From the NCBI RefSeq assembly GCF_003945595.2, contig NW_024104378.1, forward strand, positions 1,178,489 to 1,242,488: 64,000 bases of DNA. The letters run 5' to 3'. The translations under genes were made by a program, and so were the position numbers. Below the pieces are notes generated by a model. The model had not been told where the DNA came from, did no database searches, and saw only the letters and a list, made by a program, of their open reading frames with translations. This DNA comes from Pipra filicauda. Lineage: Eukaryota > Chordata > Aves > Passeriformes > Pipridae. Shown here piece after piece: positions 1-11,400 of the stretch. How positions within the stretch are numbered: position 1 is the stretch's first letter; the number at the start of each line of letters is the position of its first letter.

Positions 1-3000
1 TTCTAAACAAGACTTGAGCCTAACCAGTTTCAGCATGCCACTCTAAATTGCCTACATGAACACTTTTGTACAGATCTGGCTGCCTCACTGGGGGATGCTG
101 ATATAAAAGTGCAGGATGGCAAGAACTGCTCTGGTCCCCAGTCCTGGGGTGCCAGAGTCAGAAGCTGCAAGCGAGTAATCATCCCTCTGCAGCATGCACA
201 TCTGAAAGTGGTCAGCTGCCAAATTCTCTTGTGAATCCAGCCCAAAAAATGGAAACCTTTTGTTTCTGAAATAGGCAAAGTCTTGTGACTTTTTCCAATG
301 ATTTCCTTCCCCCCCCCCCCCCCAATTTTTTTGGCTGAAGCCTAGTCACTAAATCTGACCCAAATGCAAAAATAGATTTGGCTGTCAGTGGGGAAGGAAA
401 GGCCTGACTCTAGCATGATGTTCCAAAAATCTGGGCTTTTTTGTGAGTTTAAGGAGGGGGAGGTTGGCTTGTGTTTTTAATAGTCTATCAAACCTCATCC
501 TGTCCTGACATCGGAGCATTGCTCAGAGATGTTTCTGCTTTGCTGGTGTTGTGTACCCAAGAGTTTTGACAAGACTTTAATAGTGTACTCAGTAATTACT
601 TGGTTCACAGCAATTGTTGCTCATTGACATCTGTGTTGCTTTCTAAATGAGCCTTCTAAGTAGGCTCTTTATGATTAAGATTTTAATATTTCCCACTACA
701 ATCTTTTTTTCAATAGAAGACTTCAATGCAAAGGGAAGATCCTTCAGTGTCTAGAGTAGCGACTAAGGTAAAAGAGGGAGCAGTTTTGGTATTAGCTTTT
801 TAGCTTTGGCTTTAAAAGACAGTTTTATTTGACTCTTTCCATTACAACAAGTCTTTCTCTTTTTCAAATCCCAGAATTTCCTTACCTAAAATGCTTTCAT
901 TCTGTAAATATCCATGTTTGGAGTTTCTTAACCAGGTTATTTTAACCCAAGTTGAAACCTTAAGTTATTTTTTAACTCTTGGGTGCAAGGTCAAGCAAGG
1001 ATACTGTACCTTCTACTTGGATAGCCAGAAACTCAGTGCTCATTCCTGATTCTCCAGTGCAGAAGCGAGGAGAGCATCAGCTCTCAGCAGGACAAAGGGT
1101 GAGATCCTGAATGTTTCCTTTAGGTCAGCTGTGAACAATCTCCGATTTGTACCACTGACTCCTGTGGAGTCACTTCCAAAGAACAGTCTTAATTGGTATA
1201 AGCTGGAGCAGCCATATCTGGTCTTAAGAAAAGCAGGGACATTCTCTAAGTACAGCGATTGGGTTATAAAAGTTATCTCCAGGAAGGAGGGAACAAGTGT
1301 GATGAATTGAGTTAACAAGAAATGGAGCCAGCCATAATAGTTCTGTGAGACCTGTTCATGGTCTCCCTCTCAAACCATAACCAACTGCAGCCAAGTGTGA
1401 CTTCACTATTGTTTCTGAGGTGGCCCTGGTGAGTTTTTTACAAGGCTAGTGGTAGGATTCCTTGGCATGCAGCCTGGACTCTGTTGCTTCTTTTGTGGGA
1501 GGGGAACTGTTGGACTTTCCATGCTCTCTCCTGCTGCAGAAGTTGAACTCGGTTGCTACAGCATACTGAAAACATTCTGGGAGCAGGTTTTGTTCCCCTC
1601 TGGATGGCTGTTGAAATTAGTCAGAGCCATGGGCTACCCTCCTACTGAGCTTACATGTTCATTCCACACAACCAGGACTTAGCACGTGGAGCAGTTCATC
1701 AGTACAAGCACACCATTGCAGTCAGCAGAAGCTCCCATGAAGGGAAGAATGGGATTTTTTTCTCTGTGGGAAGTAGGAAAAGCAATGCAGGGAGACCAAC
1801 AGTGTGAGCAAAACCATGAAGAGTCTGTGTTGGAATACAGCTTTGAAGGCACATATCCTTGTCTGAGTAACAGAGGACTGACAACCCTTGTGCCTCCTGC
1901 TCTTCTCCTTCCTAATTCCTGGTTAACATGGAGCCTATGGCAGCCTGAACATAGATGGCTGTCTTGTGGAGATCCTCCTCTACTTACAAAATAGAGTGGG
2001 ACCTTCAAAACTGACAATGGTAACGGGTTTTGCAGGCTTTACTGGCTAGCTCTGGTCAGCCTTACAGGTCTGTCATTAATCTCTCACCTTGAACTTGTGA
2101 CCAACTTTCAGGGAGAGTGAGCAGTGTATATCCACTTACCCATCCACATAGAGCAATAAAGCCATAAAGCTCTAAAAAGAAAGGAAGACAAGTTTCTCCT
2201 GTATCTTTGTAGACTCTGCAAATCCTTCTGTGGCGGTAAAGAGTTTTTCCTGTCTCCTTTGTTGATAACAATATGTGTGTGCTTATGCCATACACCCCAA
2301 CCGAAGCTCCTCAGCAATTCCTGTTTATTTGACTTACTTTATAAAGTATCGCGTCAATTTGAAAATCATTAGGTATTCCTACCAGGAGTCAAAGACCACA
2401 TTCAGAGTGGATTACACGCATGTTTCTTAAAAGTGTTAATGTGCTAATCTGCTGGTTACTTGATCCAGGCAAAATGCCATGATATTCCACATGAGCAAAA
2501 TACCACAGTTCTTGGAGATTTCATATAAATATTACCCACTGTGCTTCCACATTTGAAGTGTTATACTTGTCTATTAAAATCAACAAGCTGGAACTAGTAT
2601 CTGGAAATAAGTGATATTACTACTTTATTTATGAACTTCAGATTCAAATTCTTTTTAATAAAATACCTTACAAATAAGGAACAGAACATGAATCTTACTG
2701 TTATTTCATGTATTCCATGTAAATATTTCAGCTATGCCTTGCAGCAATAAAAGCACATTATATGCACTCTGCATTACCATTGTGACCAATAATGTTTGAC
2801 TTACTGTACTGTATTGAGTCCAAAACCAAAGCAGAGTCAGGGCAACACCGTGGCTGTTATAACAGTATGCTACAAGTAAGGTGTGCAATGAATAAGCCCT
2901 CACACTAAATAAGAGCTTGTTCATTATGAAGCCATTTGGATTATGGAGTACTCCTGAGTCCGTTAAAGAGTAAAAATTCCTTATTTGTGCTCTGGAACAG

Positions 3001-4868
3001 TGGTGGGATGAGGCCACACAAACAGTAGCCAGCCTGTGGTTTTGCAATTCACAGCATGGTCCCTGCTGTTTCTTGCAAAGCAAATGCATGAATGGGAGAA
3101 TACACTGACTTTTGGTACAGTGGAACCCCAGCAGTCAGTTTGGAGGTATTACCCAGACGTGTCCAGAACTCTCTCCAGTAGGGAATATAGGGTCATTTCT
3201 GCTTCTTTTCTTTTATGTTTAAGTTGAATTATCCCTCAAAAGTCTTGTCACTATAAGGAGCAAAGGCCTTCACTGTCTGAGGATTTGGCTGTCACTGACT
3301 CCCTCTGCTTATCAAAGGGAGCACGAAGACGGCTGTTGGGCTGCAGGAGGCTGCAGCCCTGTGCAGTTTCTGGCTGGGAGAAACTTTCCTGCCTATGAAC
3401 ATGGTGCCAATAGGGATGATTTTTTCCTTTCTTCTGTTTGCTGTCATGCAATCTAGCTCAAGGTAAAAAAGACCTGTATATTTTCCAGCTCAGCCTCAGG
3501 TGCTGTGGGATTTGACTTTTTTTTTCAGCAAAGTTTCGATGAGACTGAATGCAGGTGCAGACACACCGATACCTCTCAGCCGTACAATCAGGGGCATGAA
3601 ATTCACGTTGGTTAGGACTAATGGGGAGGAGTATTTGTGTGATTGTTGGTCTCCTAATAAACTGGTAAGCCAACACACACTGTGAGCCATCTTTTCTTCC
3701 TTTTCACCATTCTGGAATCTTATTTTTTCTTTTTATTAAAGTACCAGAGGAAAAAATAGTTCTAATTGATTTAAACTCCTTTCAAATATTTTTTCAGATC
3801 AATTCCAACTTGCTCTTCTCCCACTAGTTAGGCCATTGAACTGGAAAACCTCACATTTTCTCAGGGCTACTTCATTGACTACTACTATACCTATACCCAT
3901 CATTTAAGGCTTAAGTAGAAGTTGACTTATATGCATTCCTTGGATATAGATTTCACTCTGTATGGTTGCCAGAAACTTACATTTGTCTTATCAAGAGTAT
4001 CACATGAGCCATAAGGAGACAATAGGCCATATATCTTTGTATTCAGTGATAGAGGCTTAGGCCTGTCCATCTGCCATCTCTTGATGCAACCCCTGCTACA
4101 GCTGAATTTTAACAAGTGTCTTTTATTCAGAGCTAATTCGGAGTGGACATGGGATAAGAGTTAGGCTAGAAAACTACCTTCAGTTTTCAGGCAGATATGC
4201 AGCTAATGATGTCACAGCTGGTAAGACATCAGGCTTAGGGGATTGATAGTGGTGTACAGAGCCTTTTCTTTTGGATCATATTTTGCTCAAGATGCCAGTA
4301 CTTAGAGTAGAAAATTACCATCTGAGATCCATCTGTGACATCTGGTAAATGTGATGCAATCTTACCTCCTTTCCGAGCATGTCCAGGGTCTGCAGTGTTT
4401 GACCAGCATTAGCCCTGCTGCCTTGACTGCTACAGTTAAAATGCTCTGCCATTGGGTCCCCTGGCACACATGCTCCTCTTCTGTCTGCTCCTGCCAATGG
4501 CCCAGGCTTGTGTTCTCTGCAGCCACTGTAGCTCTTGGATTTGCTGCCTAAGTAGCAAGCCTGGTAGAGACTTGCTTGCTCAATGGAAGATCTGTTAAAG
4601 GGTGACTCAGCCCATGAAAGGAGGGGTGTGCTGGTCTGTCTGCAGGGGTTACAGGAAGGAGCCTTTGGTGTCACACTCCTTGACAAGGGTTCTCATGCAT
4701 ATGCCTCCAGTTAGGTGCGGTGAATCCAGATCTTTGTCTCTATGGATACAAAATCAAGAGTTTTTAATGAACACTGAATTTCAATGAATTTATTAAAAGA
4801 CACAGGGACACAGGTACAGCCAGGCTGCAAATTCAACAACAGAAGTGGATTTTATAACCCATTTTAAT
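1..4868. other. Non-coding stretch, no gene recognised
   Basis: AT-rich, CpG-poor DNA with stops in all frames. Open frames reach at most about 130 codons, and several lie over one another on opposite strands (for example near 1680-2020), as expected from chance. None resembles a known family. Apart from a C homopolymer at 309-323 I see no repeat I can name. It is either intergenic or intronic; the sequence does not say which. Confidence 0.7.
309..323. repeat. C15 homopolymer
   Basis: Fifteen consecutive C residues followed within two bases by a run of T. Such runs vary in length between individuals and are prone to sequencing error, so the exact count is unreliable. Confidence 0.9.
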
Positions 4869-5340
4869 ATCACAGAATCACAGAATATGCTGAGTTAGAA
4901 GGGACCCACGAGGATCATCGAGTCCAACTCCTGGCCCTGCGCAGGACCATCCACAAGAGTCACACCCTGTGCCCAAAGGTATCATCCAAATGCTTCTTGA
5001 ACTCTGTCAGGCTTGCTGCTGTGATCACTTCCCTCAGGAGCCTGTTCCAGTGTCCAGCCACCCTCTGGGTGAAGAACCTATTTCTAATATCCAATCTAAA
5101 CCTCCCCGGCACAACTTCAGGCCATTCCCTCAGGTCCTGTCACTGGTCACCACAGAGAAGAGATCAGTACCTGCTCCTCGTTCTTTCCTTCACAAGGAAG
5201 TTACAGACTGCAATGAGGTCTCCCCTCAGTCTCTTCTTCTCCAAGCTGAAGAGACCAAGTGACCTCAGCCACTCCTCATACGGTTTCCCCTCAAGGCCCT
5301 TCCGCGTCTTTATTGCCCTCCTTTGGATGCTATCTGCTCT
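4869..5340 (-). mobile_element. CR1 LINE, 5'-truncated copy (-)
   Basis: A non-LTR retrotransposon fragment inserted on the minus strand. Its 3' end is at the left edge, where two copies of the CACAGAAT octamer (inverted ATTCTGTG) form the typical CR1 tail. The block that follows is the conserved avian CR1 3' UTR. Further right, the minus strand encodes the C-terminal end of ORF2, the endonuclease/reverse-transcriptase protein. A 64-codon frame at 5164-5358 contains GLEGKPYEE and LRGDLIAV, the usual CR1 C-terminal signature. Similarity fades near 5337, so the copy is only about 470 bases and lacks the catalytic RT blocks and promoter. It cannot move by itself. It has the same 3' end type as the copy at 19679-20598. 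Confidence 0.95.
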
Positions 5341-6597
5341 TATTCTGGAGGATCCCATGCTTCAGTAAGAGCAACCCATATTTTCTTGATATTCTCCCTT
5401 TGTTCGATCCTCTGTGAACACAACTGTTCTTTGGATACAAAATAAAAAAAGCTCTCCAAGCTCTGACTTAGATGGTGTTAGAACTTCAGCTCTGTTGAGG
5501 AAAAAAAATTAAATAGCCACACACAGACTAAAATGGTAACAGCAAATCAGCCAACGCTCGTCAGCATGCAGCCAAGGCTGCATTGTTCTTCCCTTCCTCC
5601 CTGCCAATAATTTTTGGGTCTAAGGATATTCTGCTATAAGTCATTTCCTGTGCTTAAGAAACTCTGTCCAGGATGCCAGAATATCTAAATCTGATAATTA
5701 CTTCCACTGTCCCACTTGGCACAGCTCGCTGTTATTTGTTTAAGCTCCCAATTAAATCTTGTAGCAGAGAAGTGATGCTAAAGTTGGTTTAGGGCATCAC
5801 TAAAGTCAAGCAGAAGACAGCTTTGCGGGTTCCCTTGGAATGACAATGTTAAAGCAAAGCCCATCACTGACTAGTAGAAACATTTTTGTCAACATTGTTT
5901 TTTGTTTATATTTATTTCTGCACATCTGAGACTCGGACTGGCTTTCCAGTGCCGTTGGAGTGAAGTGGTAGGGACAAATAAACATTTTAAGGCTTTATAG
6001 CTTGTGTGAGAGGATCTCTGAGTTATCAGAGATCTGTTACAATCCATCTGTGATAAATACAATCAAATTTTCACACAGGTATTACTCCTTAACGATGTCC
6101 TTTCCCTGCAGCTATTCAATATTTAGTTTCAATATGTAGGCCTCTTAAGCTGAGTTAGTGATGCAGCATAATCCTGGAGCTATCCTGTTTCTAATCCTAT
6201 AACAATACATTTTGTCATTTAAAAAAATGGCCTGTCTTTTTGTCTTTTTTTCCTTTTTTTTTTTTTTGTTTGTCCCAAAGGCAAAGTCATGTCATGCTCC
6301 AGGAATGTGTCTGTTGCAGCCAAAAGAGGAAATCCAACTAACCAAATGTTATCAGCAATTAACAAAATAGTTTAATGATTTTTTTCAGCATTTTGGAAAA
6401 AAGAAAATAAAACACCAGATCCAACTAAATCCATTTAGCTGCATTAGACTCTGGTATTCTGCCAATATTCTTTATTATAGAGATTTAGAAGTTAATAATA
6501 TTGGAAATTAGAAATAGGTGTCAATTACAGAACTGTGCAAAATGATTTCTTTGCATTAAGACATAACAGCTGAAATGAATAAAATACATTTCTTCCC

Positions 6598-6617
6598 TTT
6601 TTTTTTTTTTTTTTTTT
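6598..6617. repeat. T20 homopolymer
   Basis: Twenty consecutive T residues. It could be the poly(A) tail of a minus-strand retrocopy, but I recognise no transcript-like sequence immediately to its right, so I treat it as a simple repeat. Confidence 0.9.
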
Positions 6618-7463
6618 CATTTAGATGTAATTGCAGTTTTGGCATGCTGGCCAAATCTCTTTGTTCTGGTGGGATGGCCCCATTCCTCATTCAAAGAATA
6701 CCAGGAAAAAATTTAAAAAGAGGAGTAGGCATCATAATATATCGAGAAAAAAACCCCCAACTCAACAAAACCACTAGTCCCTTTGCCTCCTTTACATATA
6801 GCAAAGGAAACCTTGCTTAAAAATAAACAAAAAACCCGAGACTCTTGGCCTGCTTTAGCACAAGAGCTGAACCTGCTCCTGCCAGCCTCACAGCTGGTGA
6901 AGGCTGTTGTCTGCGGTCTGGCCTTAAGTGGCCACATTATACCCTCAGGACTGGGGCTCTTGCTGCCAAAAACATTGCCACTGTCCTGAGATGCTTTGGC
7001 GGTACCAGATCCAACCTGGAGCGGAACTTCCCCTGACTGCCAGCAGGCACAGCTGGACATTCCTGCTCCTCTGGCTGGGTTTGTAGAAACCAATGCCAGC
7101 CATGACCCACGTGCAATGGAAAGGTTCACAGCTGCTCATGAACAGGGAGGCATAAAGACCTATGTAGGTATGTTTTCATGCTCTCCTATAGCATTTCACA
7201 GCTATAGCTAAAAATACTACCTAGCAAGCTTTAAAGTTGCCCAGAAGCTCTCAATTAAAGTTGCTGGGGGATAGGAAAGGGGTGGAATCACAGAAAACCC
7301 ATTGATTAGGTTCAATAGGGCTTTGTTTTTAAAAATGGAATTTGGGCCCCCAGAGTAACCCTTTAAACAGATCTTTGTCAAATACCTCAGTGATTCAGCA
7401 CGTGCCATTCCACATTGAGGATTTATTACAAACTTAATAACACAAGTAATTTTAATAGACTGA

Positions 7464-7492
7464 GCGTGTGCACATATGTGTGTGTGTGCATG
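7464..7492. repeat. Short interrupted TG microsatellite
   Basis: Alternating TG/CA steps, with an uninterrupted core of about six TG units and flanking GTGCAT words. Probably polymorphic in length. Confidence 0.8.
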
Positions 7493-8356
7493 CTCATAAG
7501 GGATTATGGTTTTCCAACTACTAATTTCCTTGCAAATTAAAATGTTAATATTTGACACACACTTGAAAGCCCCTCAACAACAAACAAGGTTAAGCTGAGT
7601 TTTTAGCACACAGAGAAAGTACAGAAAACTTGCCAACATCACTGATTTCAGTTTTATATAACCAATAGCTTATAAACGCTTAATTGGAATCTGTGCAAAA
7701 ATATGTTTCTGGGGTGAAACCACCTGCCATGTCCGGTTGCAAATAAATGCTACCTGCTGAGAATCAGCCTTTGACAAACATGTGGGCAAATCAGTTCTTA
7801 GTCCGGCAAAGTGCCACCCGACAGCAGAGTGAGTCTTGTTTTGCAGAGGAATGCAGAGTTTGGATCACAGATAAAAAGAAGGCTGTGCTGTAGCAGATGC
7901 ATCTGTGGTCAAGACAGGAGTGTTTTTAGTGGCTGTTTAACAAGGGCTGTCTCTTACCAGGAGAGTACTCATTAACCATTGTTATTTACTAGTAATATCA
8001 GGCAAGGCAAGATAGAAAAATTATTTTTTTTAAAGAAATATAGTAACAGTAATGCGACATTAGTGAGTTCTTAATGGGCAAGTAGAGCATGCTTCATATG
8101 TTATAAAGGGGTTTATGATCGAAAACTGATTTAAATGCTAATCTTCAGGTAGGACCCCGTAGCACAAAACCTAATAGCCGTGGGAAGGCCCCTTGTGCCC
8201 ATGAGCAGCTTTACGAGGATATGCGTTCAGGGGTCACTAGCAAGGGGCAGATCCTTCATACCCCAGTGGCTTTCTAGCCACAGGCAGGACCATCCTGGCA
8301 AGATGTGAGAAGCCCTTTAGTGAGGACCCTTTGGAGAATGTCCTTGCATGACTTAC

Positions 8357-8422
8357 TTGAGAACATATCTCGTACCAGGATGGCCATGCAGGAGGAAGAT
8401 CTTCATCGTCCCCTGCCATTTC
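8357..8422 (-). other. Weak candidate coding exon (minus strand)
   Basis: Read on the minus strand, a 66-base block sits between an intron-like TAG acceptor (8423-8425) and a canonical GTAAGT donor (8351-8356). It is open in one frame for 22 codons and includes an ATG at 8417-8419. The peptide contains GDDEDLPPAWPSWYE: acidic, then proline/tryptophan-rich, which is unlike typical random translation. Length is a multiple of three, so inclusion would not shift a frame. Against it: the pyrimidine tract before the acceptor is weak, I recognise no protein family, and no partner exon is apparent within several kilobases. The frame stays open past the donor to 8237. Chance is the default explanation. 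Confidence 0.15.
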
Positions 8423-11400
8423 CTAAATCAGACCCATAACAATGTTACCAGAATGTCATGTTACAGAGCACTTTGTATTTTGGAGGTGTTTAGAATGCTG
8501 TGGTTACCAAACAGATTCTGATTTTTACTGACTAAATCCTAAGTTTTACAGACTAGATCCTGATTTATCTTTGCATTATTCAGTAGGAAAACAGATACTG
8601 TTTTTTAAGATGCAGTACATAGCTTTTCTGGGAAGTTTATGAGCAAACTTTGGAGCTGAGTGTGATTTTCAGGAGTGATGAAGCTGCAGTGAGAGTAAAC
8701 ATAAATAAAGCAGTATTTGATTTACAAACCTGTTTAAACAGAAAAGACATTCCTCAGCTGCACTGTAGAACAATGCAGCCCTTGGCCATGGTGACCTGCA
8801 GGGGGGCCTGTGCATTGAGCATTTTTTTGCTTGCCAAAGAAAACCTTTGCCTGCTTTGGGACAGCCTGAAAGCTGGGCTCCTCAGAGATCAATTCACTGG
8901 AAGTACTGAGAATTGAGCAGCAATTGAGAATTGAGAAGGTGGGAATGCTGCAGAGGCTTCTGAGGAGGGTTTGGTGCTCATGGCTTGAAGAAATGCTGAT
9001 TCTGTTGAAGAGCACCAGGGCCAAAAGAAAGTAATTGGGACCTCTAGACAGACTCATCTCTGCCTTGAAAATGGCATCAGAGGCAGTGGTCATAAGCCTG
9101 ACTGGCATACATCAAATCCTGGTCTCTTGGTCCACATGAGAGTATTTTACATCAGACCAGCACTGCAGAAAAATCAAACGTAACCCTCCTAATGTGATTA
9201 CCCCAAATCCCCAAGTGATTGCCTGCCATGTCCTTACTCCCCATCAGTGCCAGGAATGATGGAGGCACAGCTGCAGCCCAGGTCAAGGAGAGTTTTCCAT
9301 GCAGGTCAGGGGAAAGAATAGCACCTCAGTGGGCCAGGGAGGAAGAGGGGGGATGTGGCAGGCTGGACATAGGATGGCCTAAGCTTCTCCAGAAGCTCAT
9401 CCACTACTCAAACAAGAGTAATCTTAGAGGTGCTCCTCTGACACCTGCTTAAGTATGGGATGAAACCTCTCTGGTTTTCTCTCTCCTATGACCACAAGCT
9501 ATTTTATCCTAGTTAAATTTTCTTCTGCACTAGTACAAGCTTTATTTAATTACATGAGAATATTATCAAAACAATAAATTCAGTGTCTGGAAAAAAAAGA
9601 AGTGTCTTTCTACTTAGTATGAAATACCATGAAATTTAAACAAAATTTTGTTCTTATTTGGAATGAAACAAACTTGAACATGTCAAAATATGTCCAGAAA
9701 TAGTAATTCCATTTTTTGACGGGCTCTATTGCCAGTGCTTGCTATTTCCCTGGAAATACCCAAAGTATTTTTTTCATTTCTGTTAAGATCCTGCATACCT
9801 TTTCTCCAAAACAAATTTTTTTATCTTAAATGGGTTCAGAGAAGAAATAAAAAATATATCCTTCCTGTGTGAATCCAAATCAAGAAAATTAGCAAACCCT
9901 ACTTTTACATGCATATTAATAGTAATTTCTGGGACAGCTTCTTGGTTTTGCAAGGCTTGTTACCTGTTTTTTAAACATTTGCAGTTATTTTCTTCTGTCC
10001 CAGACAGCAACTATGTCACAGGGAAGTTACACGGTTTGCTCAACAAAACCATCTTTCCCACAGGAACAAAGGGGTTATTAGTGATCTTGTGAAAGTACAA
10101 GAAGACTGACAGTTACGTGAATGTTTTGCATTAAGAAATCTCTAAATCTTGGGTGCTATCTGCTCAGAGTTTCCTACATTGTATTACAGCCACCAAAAGA
10201 GCATTTTGCACATTTTTTTGATTTTGCTTCAGTTAGCAAAATGCACAGCCCCCCAAAGGTCTCATGACATGTGCTGCATTTCTGTAGTCTCATGGCATAT
10301 GGCACATGCAAGCTAGGCCCAAAAGGTAGGAGAAGAACAAGGCTCATGGTACTTTTCCCACTATCAAGGGTGAGCAGGACTCTCGGAGGGGGTTTGGAGC
10401 TCCCCTCGATGGGTGGGTGTGTGGGATGCCAGGAGAAAGGTGTAAGACAAGACAAGGACTTGGCTGTAGAGTCCGGTCCGAAGGCGAGTGGTAATGGGGA
10501 TGGGAGAGGGGTTGGGACAGACAGGCAGTGCGCAGACACCCAGGCTGCAGCAGGGACCTTGGCTTCTCCCTCCAAGGCTTGGGAGAACAAAGGAGGACTG
10601 GAATCCCTTTTCCTGTGTCAATGTTGCTCTGCTGCTGCAGGGAGACTCCAGGGTTTTGGCATGAAAACCAAACCCCTGGTCCCCAAGGTGTAGAGGGGGC
10701 TGAGCTGAGGTGAGAAGAGAGACTGGGGAGTGAGTGAATCTCAGAGATCTCCTTGTCCTTGCTCTCTGTCTCTCTTGTCTACATGTTTCCAGCTTCTTTT
10801 TACTCTGCTTGCCCAGGGTAGTTTCCACACTTTGAGCATTTCCCTTGAGCAAAGGAGTAAGGATGCACCAAGGTGGCACAAGTAATTGTGCCATGGACTC
10901 TTTTTAAATACCCCTGGTTTGCTATATAAATTGAGGACTGAGTCCATAAGGCTTTTTCAGACATCATGGCCAGTGTCATGGTAAGAGACCTGGCTTCACT
11001 CAGGAAACGGGAATAACACTACTTGAAGAACCCTTTACAGTTTAGGCTTCACACAGAGTAAACTCAGGATTAGAAGTATCAGGCAGTGCAAATGCGTGGA
11101 CTTGTAATGTGCCTGCTCGGGTCCCAGTTAATCCCAACAGGTGCAATGCAGACATACTGCACATTAAAGATTTGTTGTGGGGATAAGGATAAAAATAGCA
11201 AGGGACTGGGAGAAAAAGTACATTTTAAAAGCAATTTTCTACTCAGAAATGTTGTACTTGCAAACAAATTTCTCTCCCACACAAGAACTACATACACTGT
11301 TTCATTTACGCTCATATGCAGTTTGGAGGAGAGTCTCAAATATGCCGATCCAGCATTGTTTGATTTAAAGAAATTAATAAAAACAACTCTAAGCAGCTGG

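Larger units (their letters stand above)
5341..8350. other. Non-coding stretch with poly-T and TG runs
   Basis: No gene recognised. It contains T runs at 6254-6267 and 6598-6617, a short TG tract near 7464-7492 and a 9-base inverted repeat at 6013-6034. Between the simple repeats, parts of 5680-6180 and 7560-7860 are repeat-free and rich in homeodomain-like TAAT/ATTA and AATAAA words, a texture seen in conserved non-coding DNA. That is only an impression. An open frame of 138 codons (6713-7129, minus) overlaps three frames on the other strand and is not believable as a gene. Confidence 0.65.

Noticed and set aside
4969..5368. Plus-strand frames of 97 and 123 codons
   Set aside because: They are the antisense of the minus-strand CR1 fragment and recur at the second copy (19807-20205).
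4742..5442. TGGATACAAAAT-like word on both sides of the first CR1 (near 4743 and 5434), as if a target-site duplication
   Set aside because: The copies lie about 100 bases outside the element on each side, and CR1 usually makes no clear target-site duplication.
10271..10894. Overlapping open frames of 176 codons (minus) and 140 codons (plus)
   Set aside because: The patch is GC-richer, which lowers stop frequency in all frames at once. The peptides match no family and no splice or promoter layout supports either.
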